Below are positions 1-7,854 of a DNA stretch of 64,000 nucleotides, piece by piece (the stretch's first letter is position 1; each line of letters opens with the position of its first letter). The position numbers and the translations under genes were made by a program. This DNA is from Melittangium boletus DSM 14713 (GTDB lineage: Bacteria; Myxococcota; Myxococcia; Myxococcales; Myxococcaceae), in contig NZ_CP022163.1 in NCBI RefSeq assembly GCF_002305855.1, positions 9,615,765 through 9,679,764 on the forward strand, in the 5' to 3' direction. A model generated the notes under the pieces. The model saw nothing but the letters and a program-made list of their open reading frames with translations, made no database searches and was not told where the DNA came from.

Positions 1-1710
1 AACGCCATCTCCGAGGCCGTGGAGAGCAACAACACCCTGTCCTCCAGCATCTACGTCGGCCGCGGCGCGAACGTGCCGTGGATCGAGTACGAGGCCGAGG
101 CGGGAACGACCAACGCCCAGGTCCAGGGTCCCAGCCGCGAGCTCGGCACCATCCCGGGCGAGGCCTCGGGCCGCAAGGCGGTCGTGCTCAGCTCGACCGG
201 CCACTACGTGCAGTGGACCACCACCGCGGCGGCCAACGCCATCGTCGTGCGCAACAGCATCCCCGATGCTCCGGGCGGCGGCGGCATCCAGGCCACGCTG
301 AGCCTCTACGTCAACGGCAGCAAGCTGACCACCCTCACCCTCTCCTCCAAGGAGGCCTGGGTCTACGGCGGTGACGATCAGCAGTCCAACAGCCCCTCGG
401 GCGGCAAGCCGCGCCGCATCTACGACGAGGCCAGCAAGCTGCTGAGCACCACCATCCCCGCGGGCGCCACCGTCCGCCTGCAGAAGGACTCGGGCGACAC
501 CGCCGCGTACTACGCCATCGATCTCGTCGACCTGGAGCTCGTCGCGGCCCCCATCGCCAAGCCGGAGGGCTTCGTCGACATCACCCAGGCTGGCAACGGC
601 TGGGAGCCCGCCATCCCCAACGACGGCATCTCCGATGACAACGCCATCAATCAGGCGATCATGGCGGCGCAGGCGGGCCGGTTCAAGGGCGTCTACATCC
701 CGCCCGGCGTCTTCAACCAGACCAACAAGTATCAGGTGAAGGGCATCACCATCCAGGGCGCGGGCCTGTGGCACAGCCGCATCTTCTGCGCGGCCCTGAA
801 CGAGGACGCGGGCTGGGGTCAGACGGGCTTCAACATCACCGGTGACAACACCACGTTCCGGGACTTCGCCATCTTCGGCAACACGGACGGCCTGCGCACC
901 CAGGGTGGCAAGGCGTGGGTGAACTCGGCCCACCGCAACACCGTCATCGAGAACATGTGGGTCGAGCACGTGCAGTGCGGCTACTGGGTCGGCGGCTTCA
1001 ACGAGTCGACGAACCTGCGCATCAGCAACGTGCGCTTCCGCAACACCGGCGCGGACGCGGTCAACCTCTGCAACGGCAACAAGGACGGCGTGGTGGAGAA
1101 CTCCCACGCGCGCAACACGGGTGACGACGCCTTCGCCATCTGGTCGGCCACGGACCTCTACCCCCAGCCGAACATCAACAACGTCATCCGCAATTGCACC
1201 GCGCAGATCACCTGGCGCGCCGCGGGCTTCGCCATCTACGGCGGCCGCAACAACCGGATCGAGAACAGCATCGCCTACGACACGCTGACCTACCCCGGCC
1301 TCACCGTGAGCTCCGAGTTCCAGCCCTTCCCCATGGAGTCCGCGACGATCGACGGCCTGACGCTCGTGCGCACCGGCGGCACCTACTGGGGCGGCCAGCA
1401 GTTCGGCTCCATCTGGCTGCGCGCCGACATGAACCCGACCAACGGGATCACGATCAAGAACGTCGACATCATCGACCCGACCTACCAGGGCATCAGCATC
1501 CAGAGCAACAACGGGGGCGTGTTCACGAACACCTCGTTCCAGAACATCACCATCAGCAACCCCACGACCTACGGCATCCAGGTCCTGTCCACCGCCAAGG
1601 GCGGCGCCACCTTCACCAACGTGACGGTGAACAACGCCCCCAGCGGCAAGGCCGTCAACCAGAGCAACGGCGGCTTCGCCATCACCAATGGCGGCGGCAA
1701 CAACTGGTAG
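1..1710 (+). CDS. GH87-type alpha-1,3-glucanase/mycodextranase-like secreted enzyme, 5'-partial
   Basis: The frame is open from the first base, so the true start lies left of the window. Counting from base 1, residues ~25-180 look like a carbohydrate-binding module of the CBM35/CBM6 type (IEYEAEAG opening, GHYVQW). From ~residue 190 to the end is a right-handed parallel beta-helix with many N-x-(I/V)-x-N rungs. Three Asp residues sit as GADAVN (D352) and TGDDAF (D375, D376); a D-x22-DD spacing matches the catalytic trio I recall for GH87 alpha-1,3-glucanases. The enzyme would attack alpha-1,3-glucan, as in fungal walls, outside the cell. A pectate-lyase-like relative of another family is the main alternative. 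A strong terminator follows 25 bases after the stop. Confidence 0.8.
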   Translation, partial: NAISEAVESNNTLSSSIYVGRGANVPWIEYEAEAGTTNAQVQGPSRELGTIPGEASGRKAVVLSSTGHYVQWTTTAAANAIVVRNSIPDAPGGGGIQATLSLYVNGSKLTTLTLSSKEAWVYGGDDQQSNSPSGGKPRRIYDEASKLLSTTIPAGATVRLQKDSGDTAAYYAIDLVDLELVAAPIAKPEGFVDITQAGNGWEPAIPNDGISDDNAINQAIMAAQAGRFKGVYIPPGVFNQTNKYQVKGITIQGAGLWHSRIFCAALNEDAGWGQTGFNITGDNTTFRDFAIFGNTDGLRTQGGKAWVNSAHRNTVIENMWVEHVQCGYWVGGFNESTNLRISNVRFRNTGADAVNLCNGNKDGVVENSHARNTGDDAFAIWSATDLYPQPNINNVIRNCTAQITWRAAGFAIYGGRNNRIENSIAYDTLTYPGLTVSSEFQPFPMESATIDGLTLVRTGGTYWGGQQFGSIWLRADMNPTNGITIKNVDIIDPTYQGISIQSNNGGVFTNTSFQNITISNPTTYGIQVLSTAKGGATFTNVTVNNAPSGKAVNQSNGGFAITNGGGNNW

Positions 1711-1735
1711 TCTGAGTCCGAGTTGATTCACTCGA

Positions 1736-1769
1736 GGCCGCCCCTCCCTCCTGGAGGGGCGGCCTTTTT
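1736..1769 (+). terminator. Rho-independent terminator of the GH87-type gene
   Basis: A perfect 12-bp hairpin (GGCCGCCCCTCC at 1736-1747 pairing with 1753-1764, 5-base loop) is followed by five T. It lies just after the stop at 1710 and ahead of the ATG at 1804, so the next gene needs its own promoter or readthrough. Confidence 0.9.
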
Positions 1770-1803
1770 CATGGGCATGTTCCCTGGCATATCCTCGTGC
1801 CTC

Positions 1804-2805
1804 ATGCCGCGCCCCTCCACGCCCGCCCGTCTCTCCGCGCTCCTGCTCTGCCTGGCCACGTCCTCCGCGCTCGCGGCTCCGGCGGTGCTGCTCTTTCCCA
1901 CGCTCGGCCGCCCCGACAGCGTCACCCTCCAGGGCCGCGTCCTCGCCGATACCCCGCATGGCAGCACGGCCTTGACCCGCAACCTGCGGCGTCTGGCCAC
2001 GGCCAACTGGAAGGGCGCCCGGGTGGAGTTGTCCTTCCTCGGGGTCTCCGCTCACGTCACCAGTGGCGCCGACGGCAACTTCCAGGTCACCCTGCCCGCC
2101 CCCGCGGACAAACCCTTCCCCGTGGGCAACCATCCGGCCCAGGCGAGCGTGCCCGGTGCGAGCACCCAGGCTCCGGTGGAGATCATCCCGGACTCCGCCC
2201 CGTTCCTCGTCGTCTCCGACTTCGATGACACCCTGGCCATCTCCGAGGTGACCCAGCCGGACAAGCTGGTGACCAACGCGCTGCTACGGGACGCGGATAC
2301 CCAGCAGGTGGTTTCCGGCATGGCGGGCTTCTATGGTTGCCTCGGCGCGGACGCGACTCGGGTGCCCGCCTTCGCGCTGGTGAGCGGCTCTCCCGTGCAG
2401 TTCGCCCCTCGCGTGGGTGCATTCCTCTCCCGCCACGGCTTTCCCTCGGGCTTCGGCCTCTACCTGAGGGATCTGGGGCCGGGAACGCTCTCCGATTACA
2501 AACAGCCCATCATCCGAGGCCTGCTCCAGCGCTTCCCCCACCCGGTGGTCCTCGTGGGGGACTCGGGCGAGAAGGATCCCGAGGTCTACGCGCAGATCCG
2601 CGACGAGTTCCCTGGGCGCGTCCGCGCCATCTACATCCGCGACGCGGGCAATAGCGCGAACGCCACGCGCTTCAAGGACATGCTCCTCTTCAAGGACGCG
2701 AGCACCGCCGCCGAACATGCCGCGAGACAGGGCTTCGCCCGGAGCGAGTGCGTCTCCGCCGCGTTCGCGCCCGTGGCGCCAACGCAGGCCCGCGACCTGC
2801 CCTGA
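1804..2805 (+). CDS. Secreted APP1-type phosphatidate phosphatase domain protein (DUF2183)
   Basis: This 333-residue protein begins with a signal peptide (about residues 1-25, ending ALAAP). The APP1 catalytic domain (DUF2183) starts near residue 130: the HAD-type motif DFDDT is at 139-143, SGSP follows further on, and VLVGDSGEKDPE gives the acidic motif of the phosphatase core. The family removes phosphate from phosphatidate in yeast; the substrate of bacterial secreted versions is not established. The frame is open upstream to 1723, but that stretch contains the terminator hairpin, so the ATG at 1804 directly before the signal peptide is chosen. It converges on the bestrophin gene with 12 bases between. 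Confidence 0.8.
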   Translation: MPRPSTPARLSALLLCLATSSALAAPAVLLFPTLGRPDSVTLQGRVLADTPHGSTALTRNLRRLATANWKGARVELSFLGVSAHVTSGADGNFQVTLPAPADKPFPVGNHPAQASVPGASTQAPVEIIPDSAPFLVVSDFDDTLAISEVTQPDKLVTNALLRDADTQQVVSGMAGFYGCLGADATRVPAFALVSGSPVQFAPRVGAFLSRHGFPSGFGLYLRDLGPGTLSDYKQPIIRGLLQRFPHPVVLVGDSGEKDPEVYAQIRDEFPGRVRAIYIRDAGNSANATRFKDMLLFKDASTAAEHAARQGFARSECVSAAFAPVAPTQARDLP

Positions 2806-2817
2806 GATAGGGACTCG

Positions 2818-3702
2818 TCACGGATGCGGTGTCCCCGGCTGGGAGGGCAACAGCGCCAGCAGATTGCCCCGAATGGTCTCGCAGATCCGCTCCAGAGGTA
2901 GATCGTTGTCGTCAATGCCGAAGGGATCCTCGATCTCCACGCCGATCTCCTCGATGCCAAAGAAGACATAGGTGACGACGAACGTGGCGAGCACCGTCAT
3001 CCAGCCAAACGCGTCCACAATCGCGAAAGGAAGCGTGAAGCAGTAGAGAACGAGCGCCCGGCGCAGGTGCAGCATGTAGGCGAAGGGCATGGGCGTCTTG
3101 TGGATGCGCTCGCAGCCCCCCAGGAAGTCGACGAGCAGCTGAACATTCTGGTCCAGTTGCATCTGCACGAATTCGTTGTAGTGACCGCGGCGCCGGCCCT
3201 CGTCGAGCGCCGCGCTCATCTTCCGGGCCACCGCGAGCGGCACGTGCTGGGCACTTCTCACCTGCTCCACCTCCCCGGAGGGAAGCAGCTCCGCCACCGG
3301 CCCCAGATGGACCGTCCGCCGGAGCGAAGCGGCGGTCGCGTACGGAAAGACGGCGGTCCAGTGCACCAGCGTGCGGAAGAGGTCCGAGTTCTCTCCCAGG
3401 AAGACGCCGGCGGCGCGCGCCAGGTTGCGCGTCTCATTGACGATGCCACCCCACAATTTCCGTCCCTCCCAGAAGCGGTCATAGGAGGAGTTGGTGCGGA
3501 AGACGAGTAGCAGGCTCAAGGAGATTCCCGCCAGCGAGTGCACCGTGACGGGAATATCCACGCGACGGACATACAGGTGGACGGCCGTCACCCCCACGGC
3601 CCATATGACACCGGCCAGGACCCGGTAGATGATCTCACGGATCATCGAGCCCCGGAGGTAATGGAAGTAGGTCCACCAGCGGTGCGGATCGTAATCAATC
3701 AT
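2818..3702 (-). CDS. Bestrophin family (UPF0187) anion channel protein
   Basis: At 294 residues it has the usual length of bacterial bestrophins. It shows the family pattern: an N-terminal basic stretch, hydrophobic segments around residues 25-65, and the conserved LVFRTNSSYDRFWEGRKLWG near residues 65-85. Later come helices with FAYMLHLRRAL and a second pair of membrane segments near residues 220-250. Bacterial homologues form pentameric ion channels in the inner membrane. The gene is divergent from the GH5 gene; a perfect palindrome lies 20-33 bases upstream of its ATG. It ends 12 bases from the convergent phosphatase gene. Confidence 0.88.
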   Translation of the reverse strand: MIDYDPHRWWTYFHYLRGSMIREIIYRVLAGVIWAVGVTAVHLYVRRVDIPVTVHSLAGISLSLLLVFRTNSSYDRFWEGRKLWGGIVNETRNLARAAGVFLGENSDLFRTLVHWTAVFPYATAASLRRTVHLGPVAELLPSGEVEQVRSAQHVPLAVARKMSAALDEGRRRGHYNEFVQMQLDQNVQLLVDFLGGCERIHKTPMPFAYMLHLRRALVLYCFTLPFAIVDAFGWMTVLATFVVTYVFFGIEEIGVEIEDPFGIDDNDLPLERICETIRGNLLALLPSQPGTPHP

Positions 3703-3721
3703 ACGCGGCAGTACCTACCAC

Positions 3722-3735
3722 GAGGGACGTCCCTC
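3722..3735. promoter_or_regulatory. 14-bp perfect palindrome in the bestrophin/GH5 divergent promoter region
   Basis: GAGGGACGTCCCTC reads the same on both strands. It sits 20 bases upstream of the bestrophin ATG and about 110 bases upstream of the GH5 start, in the only intergenic space between two divergent genes. An operator for a dimeric regulator is the simplest reading; a short hairpin in the bestrophin leader is the alternative. Confidence 0.4.
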
Positions 3736-3843
3736 TTATGAGAGTCGCCTCCACGAAAAACCAGAAATAATCCACATCCAAGTAAATCACGCGATAGACT
3801 GTGTCCGTCATCCCACAGGGGAACAGAACGAAAGGTGGATTGC

Positions 3844-5013
3844 GTGTTCAAGCCGATGAAGCTGATGGGGTTGTTGCCGTTGCTGCTGAGCGCCTGCGGA
3901 GGTGCCGAGATGTCTTCCGAGGTGTCTCCCTCGGAGGCCGAACACGCGGAGACCATGACCACCGCGGTGGCCAATCCCACCGGACGCTTCTACATCGTTG
4001 GCAAGGACATCGTGGCGCCAGACGGGAAGAAATTCTATCCCGTGGGAGCCAATCTCGACGGTTGGGACTTCTTCCAGCGGAGCACGGAGAACTATTCCGC
4101 CGAGGCCGTCAAATGGGGTTGGAACCTCATCCGCATCAATGGCGCCCAGTTGCCCCATGCCAATTTCAACACCTATGGGCTCGTCTCGGGAACGGCGTCC
4201 AATGGCAACTTCGCGAAGATCGATCGCATCATCCAGGCCTACACGTCCAAGAAGATCGTGGTCCTCATCGAGTTCCACGACAAGGTCTGGAGCGGCGGCA
4301 CCATCGACGCCACCAAGCTGAACCAGACGAAGGAGGCCTGGATCGCCCTGGCCAACAAGTACAAGAACAACACCTATGTCTGGTTCAATCTGATCAACGA
4401 GCCCATCTGGGGTGAGTCGGCAACGGACTACGTGTCCATCCACACGACCCTGCGCAACGCCATCCGCGCCACGGGCGCGGAGAACATCATCGTCGTGGAT
4501 GGAGGCGTGGCGGGTCAGGAGTGGAACCGGTGGGGAGTACCGGGCAATCTCATCCCCACCTACGGGCCCCAGCTCGCACAGAACCAGTGCAACATGCTCT
4601 TCTCCATCCATGTCTACAACGCCTGGGCCGAGGCGGGCGGCAGCTCGCCGCACACCACCGAGTTCATCAACTACGTGAAGTCGGTGCAGTCCAAGAACCT
4701 GGCGCTCATCGTCGGAGAGACGGGCTGGGACAAGACCAACAGCGACGTGCCCCGGTTGAAGGCCGGAAGCATGGTGGCCTTCAACAACGCACCGGCCCAG
4801 GGCGTGGGCATCGTGGCGTGGCACGGCACTCCCAACTGGGATGACACGTTCAATCTGACCCAGTCCGGCCAGTTCCACGCCGTCAACGACTGGACCCAGC
4901 CCACCAACCTGACCGATCTCGGCACGGTCCTGTGGCAGCTGGGACACAACAAGCCCCAGCTCGGGACCTTCACGGGAAGCTACGCGGCGAGCAACTGCGC
5001 CTCGGCGAAGTAG
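3844..5013 (+). CDS. GH5 family glycoside hydrolase (mannanase/endoglucanase-like), lipoprotein
   Basis: This 389-residue protein has a lipoprotein signal ending LLLSAC and then a TIM-barrel catalytic domain. The GH5 clan A landmarks are present: NLINEPIW holds the acid/base Glu after strand 4, and GETGWD holds the nucleophile Glu after strand 7. The opening GKKFYPVGANLDGWDFF is typical of bacterial GH5 mannanases and cellulases. Substrate cannot be fixed from sequence alone. Start: GTG at 3844 is preferred because AAAGGTGG lies just upstream; an in-frame GTG at 3835 overlaps that site and an ATG at 3856 is an alternative. The product should be anchored to a membrane or the surface through the Cys. 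It converges on the UPF0016 gene with 15 bases between. Confidence 0.85.
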   Translation: MFKPMKLMGLLPLLLSACGGAEMSSEVSPSEAEHAETMTTAVANPTGRFYIVGKDIVAPDGKKFYPVGANLDGWDFFQRSTENYSAEAVKWGWNLIRINGAQLPHANFNTYGLVSGTASNGNFAKIDRIIQAYTSKKIVVLIEFHDKVWSGGTIDATKLNQTKEAWIALANKYKNNTYVWFNLINEPIWGESATDYVSIHTTLRNAIRATGAENIIVVDGGVAGQEWNRWGVPGNLIPTYGPQLAQNQCNMLFSIHVYNAWAEAGGSSPHTTEFINYVKSVQSKNLALIVGETGWDKTNSDVPRLKAGSMVAFNNAPAQGVGIVAWHGTPNWDDTFNLTQSGQFHAVNDWTQPTNLTDLGTVLWQLGHNKPQLGTFTGSYAASNCASAK

Positions 5014-5028
5014 CGGCCTCGCGGGGAC

Positions 5029-5595
5029 TTACCCGCCTCGCACCGCGGCAATGATCGACAGGAGGCCAAAGAAGAAGAAGAGCAAGGCGGCCGCCCAGCG
5101 GACCCACTTCATCTGCACCCTGGCCGCCAGCTTGTCTCCGAGGAAGACCGCGGGGCCGTTGGCGGCCATCATCCCGAGCGTGGTGCCGATCGTCACCAGC
5201 GACACCGACTGGTAGCGCGCCGCCATCACCACCGTGGCCAGTTGCGTCTTGTCCCCCATCTCCGCCAGGAAGAAGAGGACCACCGTGGTCACGAAGGGGC
5301 CAAAGCGCGCCGGGCTCTGGGTGTCCTCCAACGTGTCTGGCTTGAGGGTCCACAACCCGAAGCCGATGAACAGCACCGCCAGGATGCCCGCCATGAGCCG
5401 GGGAGGCACATGCTGGGACACCAGGCCGCCCACGCTCGCCGCCAGCGCGTGATTGGCCAGCGTGGACACCAGGATGCCCGCGAGCACCACCCAGGGCTTG
5501 CGGAAGCGCGACGCCAGCGAAAAGGCCAGCAATTGGGTCTTGTCACCCATCTCGCTGGCGGCCACCAGGAAGAACGAACCGATAATCGCTTCCAT
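5029..5595 (-). CDS. UPF0016/GDT1 family manganese exporter
   Basis: This 188-residue membrane protein carries the duplicated family motif EMGDKTQ at residues 15-21 and 112-118, each starting one half of an inverted three-helix repeat. Members include yeast Gdt1, human TMEM165 and bacterial Mn(2+) exporters. The ribosome site GAGGAG lies ~12 bases upstream of the ATG. The leader of about 200 bases carries a yybP-ykoY manganese riboswitch, which fits Mn(2+) efflux induced when manganese is high. Confidence 0.9.
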   Translation of the reverse strand: MEAIIGSFFLVAASEMGDKTQLLAFSLASRFRKPWVVLAGILVSTLANHALAASVGGLVSQHVPPRLMAGILAVLFIGFGLWTLKPDTLEDTQSPARFGPFVTTVVLFFLAEMGDKTQLATVVMAARYQSVSLVTIGTTLGMMAANGPAVFLGDKLAARVQMKWVRWAAALLFFFFGLLSIIAAVRGG

Positions 5596-5679
5596 CTCGA
5601 CAACACTCCTCAGTACCGCTCTCGGGCCGAGGTGTCATGGGAGCGCTCGCGCGCACGACGGACCTCGGCCAGGTTGAAC

Positions 5680-5800
5680 CCTGTCCGAAGGTCTCGTTCG
5701 CCTCGCGCGCTCGCGAGGTGGAGGCCCGGGCCCTCACGGGCCAGTGTGTCGAGCGCTCCGGCGCCGCTCACTCCCGGCGCGAACTACTCCCCTTGCTGAG
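5680..5800 (-). ncRNA. yybP-ykoY manganese riboswitch upstream of the UPF0016 gene
   Basis: Reading the minus strand, the leader opens with CTCAGCAAGGGGAGTAG (5800 to 5784), the hallmark 5' arm of yybP-ykoY, and closes with GCGAACGAGACCTTCGG (about 5702 to 5686), matching its AGCGAGACCUU 3' element. AAGG in the first element can pair with CCTT in the second to close the switch. Between them CGACACACTGG resembles the conserved internal segment. A 9-bp inverted repeat downstream (5662-5670 with 5625-5633) could be the expression platform. The family senses Mn(2+). Confidence 0.8.
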
Positions 5801-5805
5801 CGGGC

Positions 5806-5834
5806 ACGTAGCAGCCGGTCTCCCACCGCGTCAA
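5806..5834 (-). promoter_or_regulatory. Candidate promoter for the riboswitch/UPF0016 transcript
   Basis: On the minus strand TTGACG (5834-5829) is followed after 17 bases by CTACGT (5811-5806). Transcription would begin near 5799, exactly where the riboswitch 5' element starts. The -10 match is weak; the placement is the better argument. Confidence 0.4.
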
Positions 5835-5858
5835 GTCGCGCACGCGGAAGAGGTTTTT

Positions 5859-5887
5859 TTGACGGCTCCCCCGCCTGCCCCCCTAAT
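5859..5887 (+). promoter_or_regulatory. Candidate sigma-70-type promoter for the RHH gene
   Basis: TTGACG (5859-5864), a 17-base spacer and CCTAAT (5882-5887) lie about 50 bases upstream of the ATG at 5939. The position and the -35 match are reasonable; the -10 matches four of six consensus bases. Confidence 0.35.
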
Positions 5888-5938
5888 GCCCCCCACAGGC
5901 CGGTAGTGGCCTGTAGCGGTCCCGAGGAGGTAGTTCCG

Positions 5939-6181
5939 ATGCAGGATGCCAGCGCCAGCCCGACGAGCCCCGAGGCCACCCCGGCTTCGGCCGACTCGAA
6001 CGGATCCGACGCCACGGAGTCCGTGGTCTCCACCCACGTGCTCGTCCCCATCGAGCAGGTCCACAAGTTGCGTGAGCTCGCCCGCCGCACGCGGATCCAC
6101 CAGAGCGAGTACCTCCGCGAAGCCGTGGAGGATCTGCTCAGCAAGTACGTCCGCCCGCCCGATGCCGGAGGGGAGTCGTGA
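5939..6181 (+). CDS. Small ribbon-helix-helix (CopG-like) DNA-binding protein
   Basis: This 80-residue protein has an acidic, low-complexity first third and then a ribbon-helix-helix segment: THVLVPIEQVHKLRELARR as strand and first helix, then HQSEYLREAVEDLLSKYV as second helix (residues ~32-71). Such proteins dimerise and bind DNA with the paired strand; many are antitoxins or autorepressors. GAGGAGG lies 7-16 bases upstream of the ATG. Its TGA overlaps the GTG of a second small frame (GTGA), suggesting the two are translated together. Targets are unknown. Confidence 0.75.
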   Translation: MQDASASPTSPEATPASADSNGSDATESVVSTHVLVPIEQVHKLRELARRTRIHQSEYLREAVEDLLSKYVRPPDAGGES

Positions 6182-6339
6182 GGACGTCGTTGACCTGGCA
6201 GGCCCGCCATCCGGCGCTGGCGCGCGACAAGGCACCCCTGGCCGCGGACCTGGAGCGGATGTTCGGCTCACGGAGCGGCACGGAGCGTCCCGCGTCCATC
6301 CGCGACGCCATCGTGCGCTGGCTCAACGAAGAGCTTTGA
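6178..6339 (+). CDS. 53-residue hypothetical protein translationally coupled to the RHH gene
   Basis: A GTG start overlaps the TGA of the RHH gene by two bases, giving a 53-residue basic product that ends just before the convergent flippase-like gene. Its last part (PASIRDAIVRWLNEEL) resembles the second helix of ribbon-helix-helix proteins. It could be a partner subunit of the upstream regulator or a small toxin-like partner; I do not recognise a family. Support is the coupled start, the matching base composition and the absence of any other gene here. Confidence 0.45.
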   Translation: MRTSLTWQARHPALARDKAPLAADLERMFGSRSGTERPASIRDAIVRWLNEEL

Positions 6340-6380
6340 TCGGCGAAGCGGGCCCCTCTTTCCGCCCGGGGCCCGTGCAC

Positions 6381-7418
6381 TCAGGCCGACGGCAACGTGC
6401 TCGCCGCCTGCTCCTTGTCCAGTCTGCCCGCGAGATCCCGGAAGGACAGGTGACCCGCGGACATCAGCAACACGCCCAGGCCCACCTGCTGCACCGTCTG
6501 GCACAGCCACAGCACATTGGCATAGGCCAGCCCGCTGCTATTGACCACCGAAGCGGGCAGGAACAGCGACAGGCCCACCTTCATCGCCGCCTGGAAGGTG
6601 CCCATCATGCCGGGCGCCGCGGGGACCATGATGCCCACCACCAGCACGCAGTTGAGGACGTAGGCCTGGAACAGCGTGAGGCTCATCGACGCGCCGAAGG
6701 CCCGCGACAGCAGCGCCATGCCCGCGCCGTTGAGCCCCCAGTACATCAGCGTGAACAGGAAGAAGCCCGCCATCTGGCGCCGGTCCGGCAACTGGCGCAT
6801 CGCGCCCACGAAGCTGTCCACCACGTCCGCCATCTTGTCCGCCACGGCCGGCACCAGCCGGCCCACGGTGATGCGAACCAGGCGCACCGCGGTGTCCTGG
6901 TGCCAGAGCGCGAAGAGCAGGAAGGCGAGCCCGCCCGCGAACACCGCGAACATGAGGTTGGCGCCCAGCTTCACGTAGCGCAGCTCGGGCACGTCCGCCG
7001 ACACGAACAAGAGCAGCACCCGCATCATCACCGCCACGAACATGCCGTCCGTGATGCGCTCGAGCACCACCGACGTCATCGCCGCGCTGCGGCGGATGGA
7101 GCTGCGCTGGGCGATGAGCAACGGACGGGCGAACTCGCCCAGGCGAAACGGCAGCACCAGCAGCATCATGAAACCAATGCCCGAGGCCTCGTTGAGCGGA
7201 CGGAAGGGCACCCGCTCCATGCCCGACAACAGGCAACCCCAACGCAGCGTGCGCGCCAGATGGATGAGCATCAGGATGCCGAAGTACGGCACCACCCACA
7301 GGTAGTTGGCCGACTTCAGGCTGGACACCTGCGACTGCCAGTTCGTCTCCCGGAAGGCCCACCAGGAGAAGACCACGGTCATGAGCAGGCTGACGACGAG
7401 CTTCACGGCGCGTTTCAC
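6381..7418 (-). CDS. Flippase-like integral membrane protein (LPG synthase TM/UPF0104 family)
   Basis: This 345-residue protein has about eight hydrophobic segments and the family blocks ARTLRWGCLL, LPFRLGEFARP and VVLERITDGMF (residues ~60-130). These occur in the membrane half of lysylphosphatidylglycerol synthases and in UPF0104 proteins, which are thought to move lipid-linked molecules across the inner membrane. No aminoacyl-transferase half is present, so lysyl transfer is not expected. It lies 132 bases downstream of yacG on the same strand. The substrate is unknown. Confidence 0.8.
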   Translation of the reverse strand: MKRAVKLVVSLLMTVVFSWWAFRETNWQSQVSSLKSANYLWVVPYFGILMLIHLARTLRWGCLLSGMERVPFRPLNEASGIGFMMLLVLPFRLGEFARPLLIAQRSSIRRSAAMTSVVLERITDGMFVAVMMRVLLLFVSADVPELRYVKLGANLMFAVFAGGLAFLLFALWHQDTAVRLVRITVGRLVPAVADKMADVVDSFVGAMRQLPDRRQMAGFFLFTLMYWGLNGAGMALLSRAFGASMSLTLFQAYVLNCVLVVGIMVPAAPGMMGTFQAAMKVGLSLFLPASVVNSSGLAYANVLWLCQTVQQVGLGVLLMSAGHLSFRDLAGRLDKEQAASTLPSA

Positions 7419-7550
7419 ACGGGCCCGTATATCGCCCCGCGTGGACGGACTCCAGCGCTTCCCCGGTGCGCGCGCCCCTCGTGGGACGGGCTCCCAGACG
7501 CATGAAGGCCCGCCCGCCCCCCGACGCGAAGGCCCAGCAATATCAAGGAC

Positions 7551-7760
7551 TCAGGCGTCTCCGCCCGTCCGCTCGGGATGCTGGTCCGGCGGCAGTTCGT
7601 CCTCCTGCTCGTCCGCCTGACGATCCGGCACCCGGTACTCCTCACCCAACCAGCGCCCCAGATCCACCATGCGGCAGCGCTTGGAGCAGAATGGAAACGC
7701 CGGGTTCTCGGCACGGGACGCGACCGGCTTGCGGCAGATGGAACACTCTCGGACAGTCAT
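7551..7760 (-). CDS. yacG: DNA gyrase inhibitor YacG-type zinc finger protein
   Basis: The 69-residue protein has the YacG pattern: CSICRKPV gives the first Cys pair and PFCSKRCRMVDLGRWL the second, followed by an acidic tail. Four Cys bind one zinc; the E. coli protein binds GyrB and blocks DNA binding by gyrase. An in-frame GTG lies two codons upstream (7766), but the AGG ribosome site would then be one base away, so the ATG at 7760, with AGG seven bases upstream, is chosen. Confidence 0.88.
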   Translation of the reverse strand: MTVRECSICRKPVASRAENPAFPFCSKRCRMVDLGRWLGEEYRVPDRQADEQEDELPPDQHPERTGGDA

Positions 7761-7854
7761 GGACACGCCTCAGTCATAAGCCTTGAAGTCCCCCCGGGCC
7801 AGCGCGTTTACAGTCTCGCGCGCGTCCCCTCCCCCTCCCAGGAGCCCTGAATCC

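Noticed and set aside
1723..1803. Upstream extension of the APP1-domain gene
   Set aside because: It would translate through the terminator hairpin and disrupt the signal peptide.
3808..4947. 379-codon minus-strand frame opposite the GH5 gene
   Set aside because: Shadow frame; the GH5 motifs are unambiguous on the plus strand.
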